Shown piece by piece: positions 5,969 to 7,249 of a DNA stretch of 7,249 nucleotides. The position numbers and the translations under genes are program-made. The notes under the pieces were generated by a model. The model did not search any database. It was not told where the DNA came from and saw only the letters and a program-made list of their open reading frames with translations. The DNA lies in assembly GCA_905216045.1 (NCBI GenBank), contig CAJMSL010000100.1, positions 1-7,249 on the forward strand. Reading direction: 5' to 3'. The stretch is from an uncultured bacterium. GTDB lineage: Bacteria; Actinomycetota; Coriobacteriia; Coriobacteriales; Coriobacteriaceae. Within the stretch, counting starts at the first letter, position 1, and the number at the start of each line of letters is the position of its first letter.

Positions 5969-6892
5969 ATGCCCATTCGCATCCCCGACGCCCTCCCTGC
6001 CGCCGCGCAGCTCGAGAGCGAGAACATCTTTGTCATGACCGAGTACCGCGCGCTGCACCAGGACATTCGTCCGCTGCGCGTGCTCATCCTCAACCTCATG
6101 CCCACCAAGATCGCCACCGAGACGCAGATCATGCGCAAGCTCTCCAACACGCCGCTGCAGGTGGAGGTGGATCTGCTGCGTACCAAAACGCACGAGGCCA
6201 CGCACGTGAGCGCCGGCCACCTGGAGACGTTTTACCGCACGTTCGACGACATCCGCGACATCCACTACGACGGCCTGATCATCACGGGCGCGCCCGTGGA
6301 GCAGATGCCGTTCGAGGAGGTCGACTACTGGTCCGAGCTCTGCCAGATCATGGATTGGTCCACCACGCACGTGCACTCTACGCTGCACATTTGCTGGGGC
6401 GCACAGGCAGGTCTGTACCATCATTACGGTATTCAGAAGTACGACCTGCCGACAAAGGCGAGCGGCGTATTTGAGCATTATCTGGTGAAGCCGCAAAGCC
6501 CGCTGGTCCGCGGTTTTGACGATCGTTTCTATGCCGTGCATTCGCGCAACACCGATGTGCGCCGCGAGGATGTGGAGGCCGAGCCGCAGCTTGAGGTTGT
6601 GGCCGTGTCCGACGAGGTGGGCCTGTACATCGTCAAGTCGACCGACAGCCGTCGCTTCTTTGTATTTGGCCATCCCGAGTACGATACCGACACGCTGCGC
6701 TTGGAGTACGAGCGCGATGTGAAGCGCGGACTCAACCCGGAGGTGCCGGCGCATTACTTCCCGAATGACGACCCCACGGCCGAGCCGCGCAACGTCTGGC
6801 GCAGCCAGGCTCAGTTGCTCTACACCAACTGGCTCAACTACTACGTCTACCAGACCACGCCCTATGATTTGTCCGCCCTGGACCGCGAATGA
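5969..6892 (+). CDS. metA: Homoserine O-acyltransferase MetA, predicted acetyl-CoA type
   Basis: MetA activates homoserine by acylating its hydroxyl group, the first committed step to methionine. The 307-aa length and the whole sequence fit the MetA/HTS family, a class I glutamine amidotransferase-like fold. The nucleophile is C142 (HICWGAQAG), and the catalytic His and Glu are H235 and E237 (FGHPEYD). NLMPTK at 42-47 is also typical. Residue 111 is Glu (TGAPVEQ). In this family Glu111 goes with acetyl-CoA and Gly111 (as in E. coli) with succinyl-CoA, so O-acetylhomoserine is the predicted product despite the usual database name homoserine O-succinyltransferase; metAA is an alternative symbol. 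The ATG at 5969 has AAGGAG at 5958-5963, 5 bases away. It is divergent from the dehydrogenase gene and stands alone here, with no sulfhydrylase gene in view. Confidence 0.95.
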   Translation: MPIRIPDALPAAAQLESENIFVMTEYRALHQDIRPLRVLILNLMPTKIATETQIMRKLSNTPLQVEVDLLRTKTHEATHVSAGHLETFYRTFDDIRDIHYDGLIITGAPVEQMPFEEVDYWSELCQIMDWSTTHVHSTLHICWGAQAGLYHHYGIQKYDLPTKASGVFEHYLVKPQSPLVRGFDDRFYAVHSRNTDVRREDVEAEPQLEVVAVSDEVGLYIVKSTDSRRFFVFGHPEYDTDTLRLEYERDVKRGLNPEVPAHYFPNDDPTAEPRNVWRSQAQLLYTNWLNYYVYQTTPYDLSALDRE

Positions 6893-6949
6893 CAGTTCCC
6901 GCAGACGCCTGAATGCGCCTTATTTTTTAGAAAATTTTTATATTTTCTC

Positions 6950-6978
6950 TTGACAACCTCCTATTTTTCTTGTATTAT
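6950..6978 (+). promoter_or_regulatory. Strong sigma-70 promoter with AT-rich upstream tract
   Basis: TTGACA (6950-6955, 6 of 6) and TATTAT (6973-6978, 5 of 6) are separated by exactly 17 bp. Just upstream, 6920-6948 is almost pure A/T and includes the inverted repeat AGAAAAT/ATTTTCT (6929-6935 with 6942-6948), which resembles an UP element or operator. This is the most consensus-like promoter in the window. The predicted +1 is near 6985. Confidence 0.8.
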
Positions 6979-6984
6979 TTAGAC

Positions 6985-7249
6985 AGAGAGGAGGAAAGAT
7001 GCTTTCCAAACTCTCCGGAAGATTCCTCCCAGATGAATCAAAGAAAGGATCGGTGAGTCCCATGGGCGATGCAGTTTCCTTTCAGAGAGCATGGGCACCC
7101 CTTCATTGAGGCAAGTAGCAACGGGATATTTCCTACATGGGTGCTGGCCTCGTTCCTTGTAACCAGCAAAGGCTGTTTGGGCGGTTGTCCCTGTGATCTC
7201 AGATCTATGACCCCCAGAATGTTTCGCAAGCGCGGTAATTCTTCCTGCT
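6985..7249 (+). ncRNA. Transcribed, structured region of unknown function (continues past the window)
   Basis: This is the sequence after the strong promoter. It shows several complementary pairs: GAGAG and GGAAAG with CTTTCC and CTCTC (6986-7015), GATTC with GAATC (about 7021-7039), CCCATG with CATGGG (7059-7064 with 7090-7095), and GCACCC with GGGTGC (7095-7100 with 7139-7144) interleaved with GAGGC and GCCTC (7108-7112 with 7147-7151). Codon use in any frame is unlike the flanking genes and the region is less GC-rich. I recognise no known RNA family. It could be a non-coding RNA, a long 5' leader of a gene beyond the window, or coding sequence of recently acquired DNA. Confidence 0.35.
6999..7109 (+). 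CDS. Small ORF, 36 codons, unknown function
   Basis: This frame starts MLSKLSGRFLPDESKKG and ends in TGA at 7107-7109. It has a good Shine-Dalgarno (GGAGG within 6990-6994) about 5 bases before ATG and lies some 14 bases after the predicted +1 of the strong promoter. It is basic at the N-terminus and has no signal peptide or membrane segment. Codons such as AGA, GGA, TCA and AAA are unlike those of its neighbours. I recognise no family. It may be a leader peptide, a small protein, or chance in a structured RNA. The start codon sits in a hairpin loop, which weakens the coding case. Confidence 0.35.
   Translation: MLSKLSGRFLPDESKKGSVSPMGDAVSFQRAWAPLH

Noticed and set aside
5855..6754. 299-codon open frame on the minus strand opposite metA
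   Set aside because: It is a shadow of the complete MetA gene, with no family features and His/Val/Leu-rich composition.
6893..6930. Intrinsic terminator after metA
   Set aside because: A T-rich run is present, but no convincing GC-rich stem precedes it.
7038..7229. 63-codon minus-strand frame near the right edge
   Set aside because: It runs against the strong promoter and has no promoter, ribosome binding site or family of its own.
7069..7249. Plus-strand frame from ATG at 7069 open to the window edge (60 codons)
   Set aside because: It has no good Shine-Dalgarno, no recognised motif and cysteine/proline-rich composition, and it overlaps the small ORF and proposed RNA helices. It may be real if a long conserved frame continues beyond the window.

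Overview
The window looks like a piece of chromosome from a high-GC, anaerobic gut actinobacterium, most likely a Coriobacteriia member such as Collinsella. This is inferred from strong G/C preference at third codon positions, strong AAGGAG-type ribosome binding sites, and the mix of RecQ, a FraB-like deglycase and an LDH-family dehydrogenase. No rRNA or other taxonomic marker is present, so the genus is a guess.

Layout. Positions 1-632 are mobile-element debris. The last 29 codons and right end of an IS3-family element lie inside an IS110-family transposase gene read on the minus strand; only its N-terminal DEDD (RuvC-like) part remains. Upstream of that gene is a strongly self-complementary stretch (539-632), a candidate leader or bridge RNA of the IS110 element. 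Positions 640-756 hold no gene. recQ (794-2776) follows, with a HutC-type GntR regulator (2779-3534) starting 2 bp after it, so the two are probably co-transcribed. A 144-bp intergenic region then carries an extended -10 promoter flanked by two near-identical 17-bp direct repeats and a 5'-UTR hairpin. It leads into a two-SIS-domain protein (3679-4647) of the FraB/FrlB Amadori-product deglycase family. The GntR protein is the obvious candidate regulator of that gene.

On the minus strand is an LDH/MDH-superfamily 2-hydroxyacid dehydrogenase (4781-5758) with its own perfect-stem terminator (4697-4738). Its substrate loop suggests an L-2-hydroxyisocaproate-like specificity rather than plain lactate. 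Divergent from it is metA (5969-6892), a homoserine O-acyltransferase whose Glu111 predicts acetyl-CoA use and so the O-acetylhomoserine route to methionine.

The last 357 bases (6893-7249) change character. An AT-rich tract and a near-perfect sigma-70 promoter (TTGACA, 17 bp, TATTAT) drive a transcript with a 36-codon small ORF. The ORF's Shine-Dalgarno and start codon sit in a hairpin, and the sequence downstream can form a pseudoknot. This is the most likely place for something undescribed: a structured non-coding RNA, a leader region or the edge of an accessory element. The window ends before this can be resolved.
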